Source: Ignavibacteriales bacterium
GTDB lineage: Bacteria > Bacteroidota > Ignavibacteria > Ignavibacteriales > Ignavibacteriaceae
DNA length: 9,435 nucleotides
Assembly: GCA_027349615.1 (NCBI GenBank)
Contig: DAIEML010000080.1
Location: 1-9,435, forward strand
Reading direction: 5' to 3'
Below, one piece after another: positions 1-7,427 of this stretch. A program made the translations under genes and the position numbers. The notes beneath the pieces are model-generated. The model saw only the letters and a list, made by a program, of their open reading frames with translations, made no database searches and had not been told where the DNA came from. Position 1 is the first letter of the stretch. Every line of letters starts with the position of its first letter.

Positions 1-1169
1 TTTCGCTTCTTTCAATGGATTATTTAAAAAAGTACGGGACTTATTACGGTGAATTTTATCTGCTTCTTCAAACGTCGGTATTAGGAATGATGCTGATGGC
101 GGGAGCGAAAGATTTATTTGTAATCTTTCTTGGGCTTGAAGTTATGTCGGTTAGTTTTTATGCTTTAGCCGGAATGAACAGAAAAAGATTGAAAGCTAAC
201 GAAGCATCACTGAAATATTTCTTGCTTGGTGCTTTTGCAACAGGATTTATTGTTTATGGAATTGCATTAATATACGGAACAGCTCAAACCACATCGATTG
301 ATTTAATCGCATCCAAGTTTTCATTTTTACAGCACAATCTTTTATTTGACGCCGGCATTCTATTGTTCTTAATTGGTTTCTCATTTAAGATCGCGGCATT
401 TCCGTTCCACATGTGGGTTCCGGATGTTTACGAAGGTTCAGCATCAACAGTTGCAGGATTATTTTCTACCGGCGGTAAAGCAGCAGCATTTAGTGCAATA
501 ATTGTAACTCTTGGAGTTTTATTCAACGGATCTATCCAAAACATTTTTGAACCATATCTTGCCGTAATTGCAGTTCTATCGATGGTATTTGGAAGCATTG
601 TAGCAATTGCACAAACAAATATTAAAAGGATGCTTGCATATTCTTCTATCGCTCACGCAGGATATATGATTATCGGGTTAGCTTCAGGAAATCATGACGG
701 CATTGCAGGAATAATATTTTATTTAACCGCTTACACATTTATGAATTTAGGTGCATTCGGAATTGTAGCATTGATTGAAGGAAAAGAAGAAGCCAACTTG
801 GATCTAAAATCATATTCCGGATTAGCATCAAGAAATCCAGTACTGGCTGCACTTTTAGCAATTGTAATGTTTTCACTTGCAGGCATACCTCCATTTGCAG
901 GATTCTTTGGAAAATATTATGTATTCATTTCAGCGATAAAAGCACATCTTACTTGGTTAGCGATTGTTGGAGTTTTATCAAGTGTAATAAGCGTTTATTT
1001 TTATTTAAGAGTAGTAGTGTTAATGTACTTTAAAGATTCTGAGACAGAATTTACAATTGAACGAAGCAATACCGGCATGCTTGCAGTAGTTATTTCAGTT
1101 CTGCTGGTTATAGTAATTGGTATAGCACCAGGTTCTTTGATTGGTTTGATAACTTCATTTATAAGATAG
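1..1169 (+). CDS. nuoN: NADH-quinone oxidoreductase subunit N (complex I), 5'-truncated by the window edge
   Basis: Membrane subunit of respiratory complex I, one of the three antiporter-like subunits thought to carry protons across the inner membrane while NADH reduces quinone. The frame is open to the left edge (codons start at base 3), so the ATG at 15 is internal; numbering below counts from it. Comparison with E. coli NuoN (485 aa, from memory) suggests about 90 residues are missing. Seen: E42 in LGLEVMSVS (matching the conserved TM5 glutamate, E. coli E133), K125 in FSFKIAAFPFHMWVPDVYEG (K217), K155 in STGGKAAAF (K247) and K300 in GIPPFAGFFGKYYVF (about K395), the key charged residues of the channel. 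Alternating hydrophobic segments continue to the C-terminus. NuoN is usually the last gene of the nuo operon, and the unrelated gene after a 195-bp gap fits that. The remaining nuo genes should lie to the left. Confidence 0.96.
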   Translation, partial: SLLSMDYLKKYGTYYGEFYLLLQTSVLGMMLMAGAKDLFVIFLGLEVMSVSFYALAGMNRKRLKANEASLKYFLLGAFATGFIVYGIALIYGTAQTTSIDLIASKFSFLQHNLLFDAGILLFLIGFSFKIAAFPFHMWVPDVYEGSASTVAGLFSTGGKAAAFSAIIVTLGVLFNGSIQNIFEPYLAVIAVLSMVFGSIVAIAQTNIKRMLAYSSIAHAGYMIIGLASGNHDGIAGIIFYLTAYTFMNLGAFGIVALIEGKEEANLDLKSYSGLASRNPVLAALLAIVMFSLAGIPPFAGFFGKYYVFISAIKAHLTWLAIVGVLSSVISVYFYLRVVVLMYFKDSETEFTIERSNTGMLAVVISVLLVIVIGIAPGSLIGLITSFIR

Positions 1170-1192
1170 ATAATTTACATTACTTTTTAGCG

Positions 1193-1217
1193 CAGTTATG
1201 CTGAAGAATTTTAACTG
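1193..1217 (+). terminator. Weak inverted repeat after nuoN, possible terminator
   Basis: CAGTTA (1193-1198) and TAACTG (1212-1217) are perfect 6-bp inverted repeats around a 13-base loop, 24 bp after the nuoN stop. There is no U-run after the stem and the loop is long, so it is at best a weak terminator or processing hairpin. Its position at the probable end of the nuo operon is the main support. Confidence 0.25.
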
Positions 1218-1240
1218 TAGAGACGTAAAGACGCTTAGAG
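1217..1240. repeat. Possible remnant of a dispersed GTAGAGACG-type intergenic repeat
   Basis: GTAGAGACG (1217-1225) is followed by TAA and a second AGACG (1230-1234 region). From memory, palindromic repeats starting GTAGAGACGCAAAA are scattered in intergenic DNA of many Bacteroidota; this would be a degraded half-copy without its inverted arm. The stretch is more GC-rich than its surroundings. Only the short match is visible here. Confidence 0.25.
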
Positions 1241-1295
1241 AAACAACGCATTTCTTTTATTCCTTCAAAATTGAATAAACATTTTAACTATATTC

Positions 1296-1327
1296 TTTTC
1301 ATATATTAAAAATTGACATTATCTTTG
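1296..1327 (+). promoter_or_regulatory. Bacteroidota-type promoter-like site for the nnr-vanZ-DUF218 genes
   Basis: TATCTTTG at 1320-1327 matches the -7 consensus TANNTTTG known from Bacteroides. Exactly 20 bp upstream is TTTT (1296-1299), three of four matches to the -33 TTTG. Transcription would begin near 1333, leaving a leader of about 30 bases before the ATG at 1365. The leader has no clear Shine-Dalgarno sequence, normal for this phylum. TTGACA at 1313-1318 looks like a sigma-70 -35 box but lies only 1 bp from the -7 element, so it is probably fortuitous. Confidence 0.42.
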
Positions 1328-1364
1328 TACAAGGAAACAATCAATTTTTATCCGCAGATTTTTT

Positions 1365-2939
1365 ATGATACCTTTATTTTCTACAAGCCAAGTAAGAGAA
1401 GTTGATGATTATGCAATCAATACTCTAGGAGTTTCCGGCTTAGTGTTAATGGAGAATGCCGCACTTCAAATATTTAATAAGATAATTGGAAATACAAATC
1501 ATCTTGAAAAATTAAATCAAATCGGGATTGTATGCGGCAAAGGAAATAACGGCGGAGACGGATTTGCATTGGCGAGACAATTTGCAAATCATGGTTTTAA
1601 TGTAAAAGTTATATACTTAGGCAATGAAAGTGAAATGTCACCGGATTGTCTGTCTAATTATAAAATACTTTTGAATTTAAGCAAAGAAAACCAAAACATT
1701 TTCATTAAGAAATTCGCTTCAATAAAAGACTTAAAATTTATAAATGATTCCGATATAATTCTCGATGCCTTGCTTGGCAGCGGTTCTCATGGAATGCTTA
1801 GAGAGCCTTATAATTCAATTATTAATTCACTTAATAAGATAGGAGCATTTAAAGCTGCTATTGATATTCCAACAGGACTTAATTCAGATTCCGGTTATGC
1901 TGAAAATTGTTTTAATGCCGACGTAACGATAACTCTTGGTGAATTAAAAAGAGGATTATTTATTGAAGACGGTTACGTTAATTGCGGAGTGATCGAAAAG
2001 GGAGATATAGGAATCGGTTTTTCTTACTTCGACAAACTTAAGACTTCTGAATATTTAATAGAACCGGAAGATGTATTTTATAATCTTCCGATTAAGAAAA
2101 AAAACGCTCACAAGTATTCTACCGGAAAAGTTTTAACAATTGCAGGCTCAGGCTCATTCCCTGGTGCTGCGAGAATGACCGCAAAATCTGCACTTAAAAT
2201 TGGAGCCGGTGCATCTATTTTATGCTATCCTAAATCGGTGAGAAAGTTAATTTTTAATAAAGCTACTGAAATCGTTGTTAATTCGTATGAAGATAATGGA
2301 AAAGAATATTTAACGGTTAGTAATATTAAAGAATTTGAAAAGAAATTAGAATGGGCTGATGCTGCTGCAATTGGCCCAGGACTTGGGAGAGAACCTGAAA
2401 CACAGGACGCAGTAATTGAAATATTAAAAAAGAAAAAATGCAAACATATTGTAATTGATGCCGACGGCATTTTTGCATTGAACAATGACCGATATAAAAA
2501 TATTAATCTCGAAGGGATTATTCTTACTCCTCATCATGGCGAATTTGCAAACTTAGTCGGAATAGAAACTTCGGAATTAAGAAAGAATGTATTGTTTTAC
2601 GGGAAAAAATTTGTTGAAGATACCGGAGCATATTTAATTCTAAAAGGAGCTCCGACAATTATATTTACTCCGAACGGAGATGCGTTGATTAATACAACTG
2701 GAAATCCGGGTATGGCAAAATTTGGAACCGGTGATGTTTTAACCGGAACGATTGCTGGTTTGTTAGCTCAAATGAAAGATTCTGAAAAGGCAATCGTATC
2801 AGGAGTTTATATTCACAGTTTAGCAGCGGATTTATTATTGAATGAATTTACCGATTATGGATACACTGCCGAAAATATAATTAAAAAATTACCGGATGCA
2901 GTAAAATTTTTAATAAGCTCATTTTATGCAGGAAAATAA
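1365..2939 (+). CDS. nnr: Bifunctional NAD(P)H-hydrate epimerase / ADP-dependent (S)-NAD(P)H-hydrate dehydratase
   Basis: Repairs NADH and NADPH damaged by hydration: the N-terminal YjeF_N domain interconverts R- and S-NAD(P)HX, and the C-terminal ribokinase-like domain dehydrates the S form using ADP. Cytosolic, 524 aa, the usual length for the fused bacterial form. Epimerase part (about 1-220): GKGNNGGDG at 58-66, DALLGSG at 134-140 and AIDIPTG at 165-171. Dehydratase part (about 240-524): GKVLTIAGSGSFPGAA near 254-269, GPGLG at 337-341, IDADG at 364-368, TPHHGE at 388-393 and the catalytic FGTGD at 453-457 (D457). The ATG start gives a standard N-terminus (IPLFSTSQVREVD). No complete copy of any motif is missing. 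It follows a promoter-like site and is separated by 2 bp from the vanZ-family gene, so the two are probably co-transcribed and translationally coupled. Confidence 0.96.
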   Translation: MIPLFSTSQVREVDDYAINTLGVSGLVLMENAALQIFNKIIGNTNHLEKLNQIGIVCGKGNNGGDGFALARQFANHGFNVKVIYLGNESEMSPDCLSNYKILLNLSKENQNIFIKKFASIKDLKFINDSDIILDALLGSGSHGMLREPYNSIINSLNKIGAFKAAIDIPTGLNSDSGYAENCFNADVTITLGELKRGLFIEDGYVNCGVIEKGDIGIGFSYFDKLKTSEYLIEPEDVFYNLPIKKKNAHKYSTGKVLTIAGSGSFPGAARMTAKSALKIGAGASILCYPKSVRKLIFNKATEIVVNSYEDNGKEYLTVSNIKEFEKKLEWADAAAIGPGLGREPETQDAVIEILKKKKCKHIVIDADGIFALNNDRYKNINLEGIILTPHHGEFANLVGIETSELRKNVLFYGKKFVEDTGAYLILKGAPTIIFTPNGDALINTTGNPGMAKFGTGDVLTGTIAGLLAQMKDSEKAIVSGVYIHSLAADLLLNEFTDYGYTAENIIKKLPDAVKFLISSFYAGK

Positions 2940-2941
2940 AA

Positions 2942-3346
2942 TTGTTAGAATATCTGGAAAAAAATAAACTAAAATTGGTCTATTTTCCGTTGATAGTTTA
3001 TTGGCTTATTCTTTTAACTGCCACATCATTGCCAAGTAATGAGATGCCGGATATCCATATGAGCGACAAGATTGAACATTTTTTAGGTTATGGAGTTCTT
3101 ACAATTCTTATCACCTTTTCACTTCTTGTTCAATCTAAAAATAAACTTCTAAAAGCAAAGGCTTATCTCGCTACAATTATTATTGTTTCGGTTTACGGCG
3201 CTCTTGATGAGCTGCATCAAATGTTTGTCCCGGGGCGTGATTGCTATTTTTATGATTGGGTTACAGATTTTGCAGCAGCATTCTTTGGAATAATTATAGT
3301 TTATTCTCTTGTAAAATTTGTTCGATTCAAAGTAAGAAATTTTTAA
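2942..3346 (+). CDS. VanZ-family small membrane protein
   Basis: A 134-residue integral membrane protein with about four hydrophobic segments (roughly 13-29, 47-63, 74-88 and 108-126). Family hallmarks are present: SDKIEHFLGY (41-50, conserved H46), DELHQMFVPGR (89-99) and the later aspartates D105 and D109. The family takes its name from VanZ of enterococcal teicoplanin resistance, but most relatives, including those in Gram-negative bacteria, have no proven function, so resistance should not be assumed. The start is TTG: no in-frame ATG or GTG precedes the first membrane segment, and the first internal ATG would remove it. The start lies 2 bp after the preceding stop, which suggests translational coupling. 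The next gene, also membrane-bound, starts 20 bp downstream. Confidence 0.88.
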   Translation: MLEYLEKNKLKLVYFPLIVYWLILLTATSLPSNEMPDIHMSDKIEHFLGYGVLTILITFSLLVQSKNKLLKAKAYLATIIIVSVYGALDELHQMFVPGRDCYFYDWVTDFAAAFFGIIIVYSLVKFVRFKVRNF

Positions 3347-3366
3347 CTTCTCAAATAGTAAAAAGC

Positions 3367-4401
3367 ATGACGGTTAAAAGTAATAAAACGAAAAATAGAG
3401 GATTAGTTTCTCTAATTGTAATATTAATTTTATTACTTGATCAATTGTTTCTTTTCTATATCAAATATGAAAACCAGGGATTAGGCCTTTCAAATTTTAG
3501 CTTTTGGTATTTAGGAAATATTCTTAATATCTTTTTTACGTCAACCGCGGTATTGGGAGTTATTTTTTATTCAATAAAAGTAAAAAATGATTTTAAAGCA
3601 GGCTTTCTAATTTCAATTGCGGTAATTTTAACTTTAACGTTGGTAATATCTTTTATAAGTACTAAAATTTCTTTACCGCTGCCAAATGTATATTTTCTCG
3701 ATCATCCACTTAAGAAAATCGCAGTTGGATTTCTTTTTTCAGTTTATCAATATCTTCAATTTTTATTTATTGGGATCGTCTGGTTCCAACTGTTAGGCGG
3801 AAAAGAATTAATTGTTCTTAGAGCGATAGTAAATTCAGCTGCACTTGTATTGATTCTTTTATTTTTTGCATTTGTATTTATTAACTTAAAAAAGAATGAC
3901 AATAAAAAAATTCTTCCAAAGAAACATTCAATAAATGTTGCAGTTGTTCTTGGCGCAGCTGTATGGTCTCACAATGCACCGAGCCCAAGCTTAGCGGCTC
4001 GAGCAGATAAAGCTGTGGAATTATTAAAAGAAGGAGAAGTTAATAAAATTCAATTAACCGGAAGCAATGCCCCGGGAGAATTAAGCGAAGCTGAAGTAGC
4101 TTACAATTACATCAGATCTGAAAATGTTGATACTTCAAAAATTTGGATGGAAGATAAAACGGTATCAACAGCAGAGCAAATTCAATATATAAAAGACCAC
4201 ATTTTAACGAAGAAAAATATCGGCAACATTATAATAGTTTCTGATTCTTATCATTTAACACGAGTTAAAGAAATGTGCAGATTTTATAAAATTAAAGTTG
4301 AGCTTGCTACATCCGACTTAAAATTAAACTTTCAGCATAACCTTTATTACAAATTGAAGGAAAGCATTGGTTTGCTTGTGTTTTGGTTCTTTGCATTATA
4401 A
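3367..4401 (+). CDS. Membrane-anchored DUF218 (YdcF/SanA/ElyC-like) protein
   Basis: 344 aa. The N-terminal half is hydrophobic, with about five predicted membrane segments (12-32, 46-70, 79-99, 118-141, 152-174); the C-terminal half (about 188-344) is a DUF218 domain. Seen in it: VAVVLGAAVW (191-200), SLAARADKAVELL (208-220, R212), LTGSNAPGELSEAEVA (230-245, E241), KTVSTAEQI (264-272) and VSDSYHLTRV (291-300, H296 and R299). Relatives SanA and ElyC of E. coli affect envelope integrity and vancomycin sensitivity or peptidoglycan assembly; the biochemical activity is unsettled. SanA and YdcF lack such a large membrane part. I chose the ATG at 3367 because the in-frame ATG at 3256 lies inside the VanZ gene and would add a polar, cysteine-rich stretch unlike the family. 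The last ten residues are hydrophobic. Probably co-transcribed with the two genes upstream. Confidence 0.87.
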   Translation: MTVKSNKTKNRGLVSLIVILILLLDQLFLFYIKYENQGLGLSNFSFWYLGNILNIFFTSTAVLGVIFYSIKVKNDFKAGFLISIAVILTLTLVISFISTKISLPLPNVYFLDHPLKKIAVGFLFSVYQYLQFLFIGIVWFQLLGGKELIVLRAIVNSAALVLILLFFAFVFINLKKNDNKKILPKKHSINVAVVLGAAVWSHNAPSPSLAARADKAVELLKEGEVNKIQLTGSNAPGELSEAEVAYNYIRSENVDTSKIWMEDKTVSTAEQIQYIKDHILTKKNIGNIIIVSDSYHLTRVKEMCRFYKIKVELATSDLKLNFQHNLYYKLKESIGLLVFWFFAL

Positions 4402-4421
4402 CCAGATCAAGGATATTTTTG
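4390..4421 (+). promoter_or_regulatory. Bacteroidota-type promoter-like site for nusB
   Basis: TTTG (4390-4393), 20 bp, then TATTTTTG (4414-4421) match both halves of the Bacteroidota sigma-ABfr consensus TTTG / TANNTTTG. The -33 half overlaps the last codons of the DUF218 gene. A start near 4427 would give a leader of about 34 bases before the nusB ATG at 4461, close to the leader predicted for the nnr promoter, which has the same 20-bp spacing. Confidence 0.5.
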
Positions 4422-4460
4422 TGTTCAATATAAATAGATTTATTACAGGTTTAAATTAAA

Positions 4461-4943
4461 ATGTCTCAAGTATTTAAAAGAAGAGTAGTCAGAGAAAAAG
4501 TACTTCAAATTTTATATGCATATACAATGAATAAGGAATCTCTGGAAGCTTTAATCGGAGCTATGCTATCCGATGTATCTGAAAAAGCTGATAAAGATTT
4601 TGCCGATGAACTAGTTCATAAAGTATTAGCACACAAAGATGAACTAGATAAAGAAATTAAGAAAAGAGTTGATAATTGGGAGATGAATAGAATTGCCTTG
4701 ATAGACAAGATTTTATTGCGAATGGGAATTTGTGAACTTTTATATTTTCAAGATATACCACCAAAAGTTTCAATTAATGAAGCTATAGAAATTGCGAAAA
4801 TATACAGCACTGCAGGCAGCGGAAAATTTATAAACGGAATTCTTGATGCAGTTTTAACTGAGTTAAAAGATTCCGGAAGTTTAAATAAGACCGGACGCGG
4901 ACTTATTGAAGAAAGCATATCCAAATCTTCACCTAAGAAATAG
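4461..4943 (+). CDS. nusB: Transcription antitermination factor NusB
   Basis: An all-helical RNA-binding protein that, with NusE (ribosomal protein S10), binds the boxA of rRNA leader transcripts and keeps RNA polymerase processive. At 160 aa it is slightly longer than the common 130-150 aa. The typical N-terminus RRVVREKVLQILYAY (7-21) and the C-terminal family signature are seen: NRIALIDKILLRMGICELLY (76-95) and PPKVSINEAIEIAKIYS (100-116) followed by GSGKFINGILDAVL (119-132). The last 25 or so residues are a polar tail with lysines and serines and no family match that I recognise. It is preceded by its own promoter-like site and followed after 3 bp by the MFS transporter gene. No purine-rich ribosome binding site is evident, the upstream bases being AAATTAAA. 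Confidence 0.96.
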   Translation: MSQVFKRRVVREKVLQILYAYTMNKESLEALIGAMLSDVSEKADKDFADELVHKVLAHKDELDKEIKKRVDNWEMNRIALIDKILLRMGICELLYFQDIPPKVSINEAIEIAKIYSTAGSGKFINGILDAVLTELKDSGSLNKTGRGLIEESISKSSPKK

Positions 4944-4946
4944 CTC

Positions 4947-6194
4947 ATGAAATCTAAAAGCAAAATCTTTTTCTGGACGCTTTTTGATTTTGCCAACACA
5001 GCATTTTCAGTTACGATAGTTACTGTAATCTATTCGAAATATTTTACCAACTATGTAACCGGCGGAAAGAACAGCTTGTGGGGATTGGGAGTAAGTATTT
5101 CAATGATAATCTCTGCATTGCTTAGTCCGCCGCTTGGTGCAATTGCAGATATTTCCCGTAACAGAAAAAGATTTCTTTTAATGTTCACCTTGATATCAGT
5201 TGTGTGTACAGCTTTTATGTTTTATGTCCAAAAGGGTGATATACTTTTAGGAATTGTACTTTTTATATTTGCCAACATAGGATTCGAATCAGGACTTGTT
5301 TTTTACGATGCATTTCTGCCGAACTTAACTGAAAAGAAAAACTTCGGGAGAGTTTCCGGTTATGGGTTTGCTATGGGTTACCTTGGTGCGCTTGCTATGC
5401 TTTTAATTATTAAGATTTTACTTCCTCCGGAATCTTCAGCAGATTATATTTATTACGTTAGACTGTCATTTGTAGTTGCAGCCGCATTCTTCCTTTTCTT
5501 TTCTATACCTTTATTTTTATTTGTAAGCGAACCTAGAAGCAAATATTTGGTTAAAAAATCCACTGTTAAAACCGGAATAGAAAAAAGCCTAAGAACATTA
5601 AAAGCTTTATTTGTTCATAAAGAATATCCGTCTATTTCAAAATTTCTACTTTCTTTTTTTCTGTACAACGATGCCATAATTACAATTATTGCGTTTGCTT
5701 CAATCTTCGCTTCCAAAATTTTGAAGATGGACGACGAACAAATTATTATTTTCTTTATAATTGTTCAAAGCACTGCTATCGGCGGCTCATTTGTATTTGG
5801 AATTATTTCAGACCATATTGGTCCAAAGAAAACAATTACAATAACATTGGTTATATGGCTGTTTGTTGTAATCGGTGCTTTTCTAGTTCAAAATGTATTT
5901 CAATTTTATCTTGTAGGTTTATCTGCCGGATTATCAATCGGATCTTCTCAATCATGCAGCAGGAGCTTAATGGCATTGCTAACACCACATGAAAGGGAAG
6001 CAGAGTTTTTCGGATTTTATGATGGATTGTTCGGAAAATCTTCCGCGGTTGTTGGCCCTTTATTTTATGGTATTATTGCAGATCTTTCAAATCAAAGATT
6101 TGCCGCGCTTGCTATCGGAATTTTCTTTCTTATTGGATTAATAATTTTGCAAAGAGTGGAAGTACCGAAGTTAAAAACTGCCAATGAAAGCTAA
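4947..6194 (+). CDS. MFS transporter of the UMF1 (Atg22-like) family
   Basis: 415-residue major facilitator with about 12 membrane segments. The N-terminal FFWTLFDFANTAFSVTIVT (8-26) is the signature of the UMF1 / vacuole effluxer Atg22-like group. The MFS loop 2-3 motif appears as GAIADISRNRKRF (64-76), with a weaker copy in the second half, FGIISDHIGPKKT (284-296). FLYNDAIITI (238-247) and SRSLMALLTPHEREAEFFGF (338-357) are also characteristic of this group. Yeast Atg22 exports amino acids from the vacuole; substrates of the bacterial members are mostly unknown, so no substrate is assigned. The start ATG lies 3 bp after the nusB stop, so the pair is probably co-transcribed, although there is no obvious functional link to NusB. 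A short polar tail (EVPKLKTANES) ends the protein. Confidence 0.9.
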   Translation: MKSKSKIFFWTLFDFANTAFSVTIVTVIYSKYFTNYVTGGKNSLWGLGVSISMIISALLSPPLGAIADISRNRKRFLLMFTLISVVCTAFMFYVQKGDILLGIVLFIFANIGFESGLVFYDAFLPNLTEKKNFGRVSGYGFAMGYLGALAMLLIIKILLPPESSADYIYYVRLSFVVAAAFFLFFSIPLFLFVSEPRSKYLVKKSTVKTGIEKSLRTLKALFVHKEYPSISKFLLSFFLYNDAIITIIAFASIFASKILKMDDEQIIIFFIIVQSTAIGGSFVFGIISDHIGPKKTITITLVIWLFVVIGAFLVQNVFQFYLVGLSAGLSIGSSQSCSRSLMALLTPHEREAEFFGFYDGLFGKSSAVVGPLFYGIIADLSNQRFAALAIGIFFLIGLIILQRVEVPKLKTANES

Positions 6195-6212
6195 TACAAA
6201 ATTTTCTTTGTA
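6195..6212. terminator. Weak AT-rich hairpin between convergent genes
   Basis: TACAAA (6195-6200), loop ATTTTC, TTTGTA (6207-6212) form a perfect 6-bp stem immediately after the transporter stop. The stem has one G-C pair and no following U-run, so it is weak. The 67-bp gap between converging genes needs termination on both strands, and this is the only symmetric element I found in it. Confidence 0.25.
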
Positions 6213-6261
6213 ACTCATCGTTGCCACTAATAAACTAAGGCTAGAAGTTATAACAATAAAG

Positions 6262-7347
6262 TTAAACTGCTTTCATTACAATTAAAGTTAAGTCATCATG
6301 AGATGGGGAAGAATCGGTGAAGACAGCAATATTCTTTAATATTGATTCCTGAATTTCTTTGGCGGGTTTATCAGCATTTTGGGAAATAACTTTCATAAAT
6401 CTTTCCTCGCCGTATTCCTGAAAATAATTATTCATTGCTTCAACAACGCCATCGGTATAAAAAATTAATATGTCACCGGACTGCGGTTTAATCTCAACTT
6501 CTTCAAGTGAGTTTTCGAAAATTGAATTATGGCTTAATCCGATTCCCATTCCGCGCGGAATAATATTACGGCATTTTTGGTTATTCTTGCTGTAAATAAT
6601 TAAAGGCATATGACCGGCACGTGAAAGCAAAAGAGTTCCTTTTGAATTCAAACAGGCTAAGCTTACAGTAAAGAATGAACCTTTATTTAGGATTCTTGTT
6701 AAGTTTTTGTTGAGAAGAGTTAAAATTGTTTTCGGTGAGTCATTATGAGTAATCAGATAATGCAAAATAGCCTGCACTTGAACCATGTGCAAAGCGGCAG
6801 CCATGCCTTTACCTGAAATATCTCCAATTACGATATAAGTTTTATCAGGTGAAGATTCCTGAACTATGAAATCAAAATAGTCGCCTCCGACCTCACGAGC
6901 CGCTTCAGAGTAGCAGGCAATTTCAAAAAAATCATTTTGAGGAGGTTCTTTAGGCATTAAGTTGGTTTGGATTTCGCGTGCAACTGCGAGCTCATCTTTA
7001 GCAATCAGCTTATCAGCTAGCTCAAATGCTAAATTTAAATTTACAAGGATAAATCCTATCCAAATATAATGAGGCTGATCAGACATAAAGCCAAAAACAA
7101 AAAGCACCAAAGCAACAGAATAAACTAATCTTCTTACGGGTGTTAGCTGCAATAAGAAAGCTACAAATAAACTGCGAGCAAATTTCAACATGCCTCTAGG
7201 GGATTTTCTCATCTCCTCGGGCTCTTTCATTTTCTTTACATAAAAATTGTAGAGCTCAGGTAAATCTCTTTTAACCAGCTTTTCAATTTCCTTATAACTT
7301 AAATCGCTTGTGTAAAAATCATAAAGACGATTAAGGCGTTTGAACAT
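6262..7347 (-). CDS. RsbU/SpoIIE-type PP2C serine phosphatase with membrane-spanning N-terminal part
   Basis: 361 aa. The C-terminal domain (about 140-361) is a metal-dependent PPM/PP2C phosphatase of the SpoIIE class, which normally dephosphorylates anti-sigma-factor antagonists in partner-switching pathways. Metal-binding and core motifs are intact: REVGGDYFDF (151-160, D156), GDISGKGMAAAL (175-186, D176), RAGHMPL (243-249), RGMGIGL (265-271), GDILIFYTDGVVEAMN (291-306, D299) and HDDLTLIV (350-357, D351 and D352). Residues 109-131 (DELAVAREIQTNLMP in part) form the helical linker typical of RsbU-like proteins. Before it lie a charged N-terminus (1-50) and two or three hydrophobic segments (about 55-67, 75-87, 94-108), so the enzyme is probably membrane-anchored. 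I recognise no named sensor domain. AAAGGAA 12 bases before the ATG resembles a ribosome binding site. No anti-sigma or STAS partner gene is in the window. Confidence 0.9.
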   Translation of the reverse strand: MFKRLNRLYDFYTSDLSYKEIEKLVKRDLPELYNFYVKKMKEPEEMRKSPRGMLKFARSLFVAFLLQLTPVRRLVYSVALVLFVFGFMSDQPHYIWIGFILVNLNLAFELADKLIAKDELAVAREIQTNLMPKEPPQNDFFEIACYSEAAREVGGDYFDFIVQESSPDKTYIVIGDISGKGMAAALHMVQVQAILHYLITHNDSPKTILTLLNKNLTRILNKGSFFTVSLACLNSKGTLLLSRAGHMPLIIYSKNNQKCRNIIPRGMGIGLSHNSIFENSLEEVEIKPQSGDILIFYTDGVVEAMNNYFQEYGEERFMKVISQNADKPAKEIQESILKNIAVFTDSSPSHDDLTLIVMKAV

Positions 7348-7427
7348 TTTTAGATCAATTCCTTTGGTTGTTTAATAAAAAAAACTGATGCAGATAACAT
7401 ATACAAGATACTTGATGGTTGTTAAAT

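Noticed and set aside
1313..1318. TTGACA as a sigma-70 -35 box
   Set aside because: No TATAAT-like element lies 16-18 bp downstream, and it is immediately next to a better Bacteroidota -7 match.
1170..1364. Riboswitch or small RNA in the gap after nuoN
   Set aside because: Only a single weak 6-bp hairpin and a repeat-like fragment are seen; no known aptamer pattern.
2225..2485. Open frame of 86 codons on the - strand
   Set aside because: Lies entirely within the well-supported dehydratase domain of nnr; composition is that of an antisense shadow and it matches no family I know.
2942..3346. Glycopeptide resistance gene (vanZ proper)
   Set aside because: Only family-level motifs are present and no vanHAX or regulatory genes are nearby; VanZ-like proteins are common in bacteria without resistance.
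3256..3366. Upstream ATG giving the DUF218 protein 37 extra residues
   Set aside because: It starts inside the VanZ gene, and the extra residues are polar and cysteine-rich, with no family precedent; the ATG at 3367 directly precedes the first membrane segment.
4748..4999. Open frame of 83 codons on the - strand
   Set aside because: Antisense to the conserved 3' part of nusB and the start of the transporter gene; no motif or start signal of its own.
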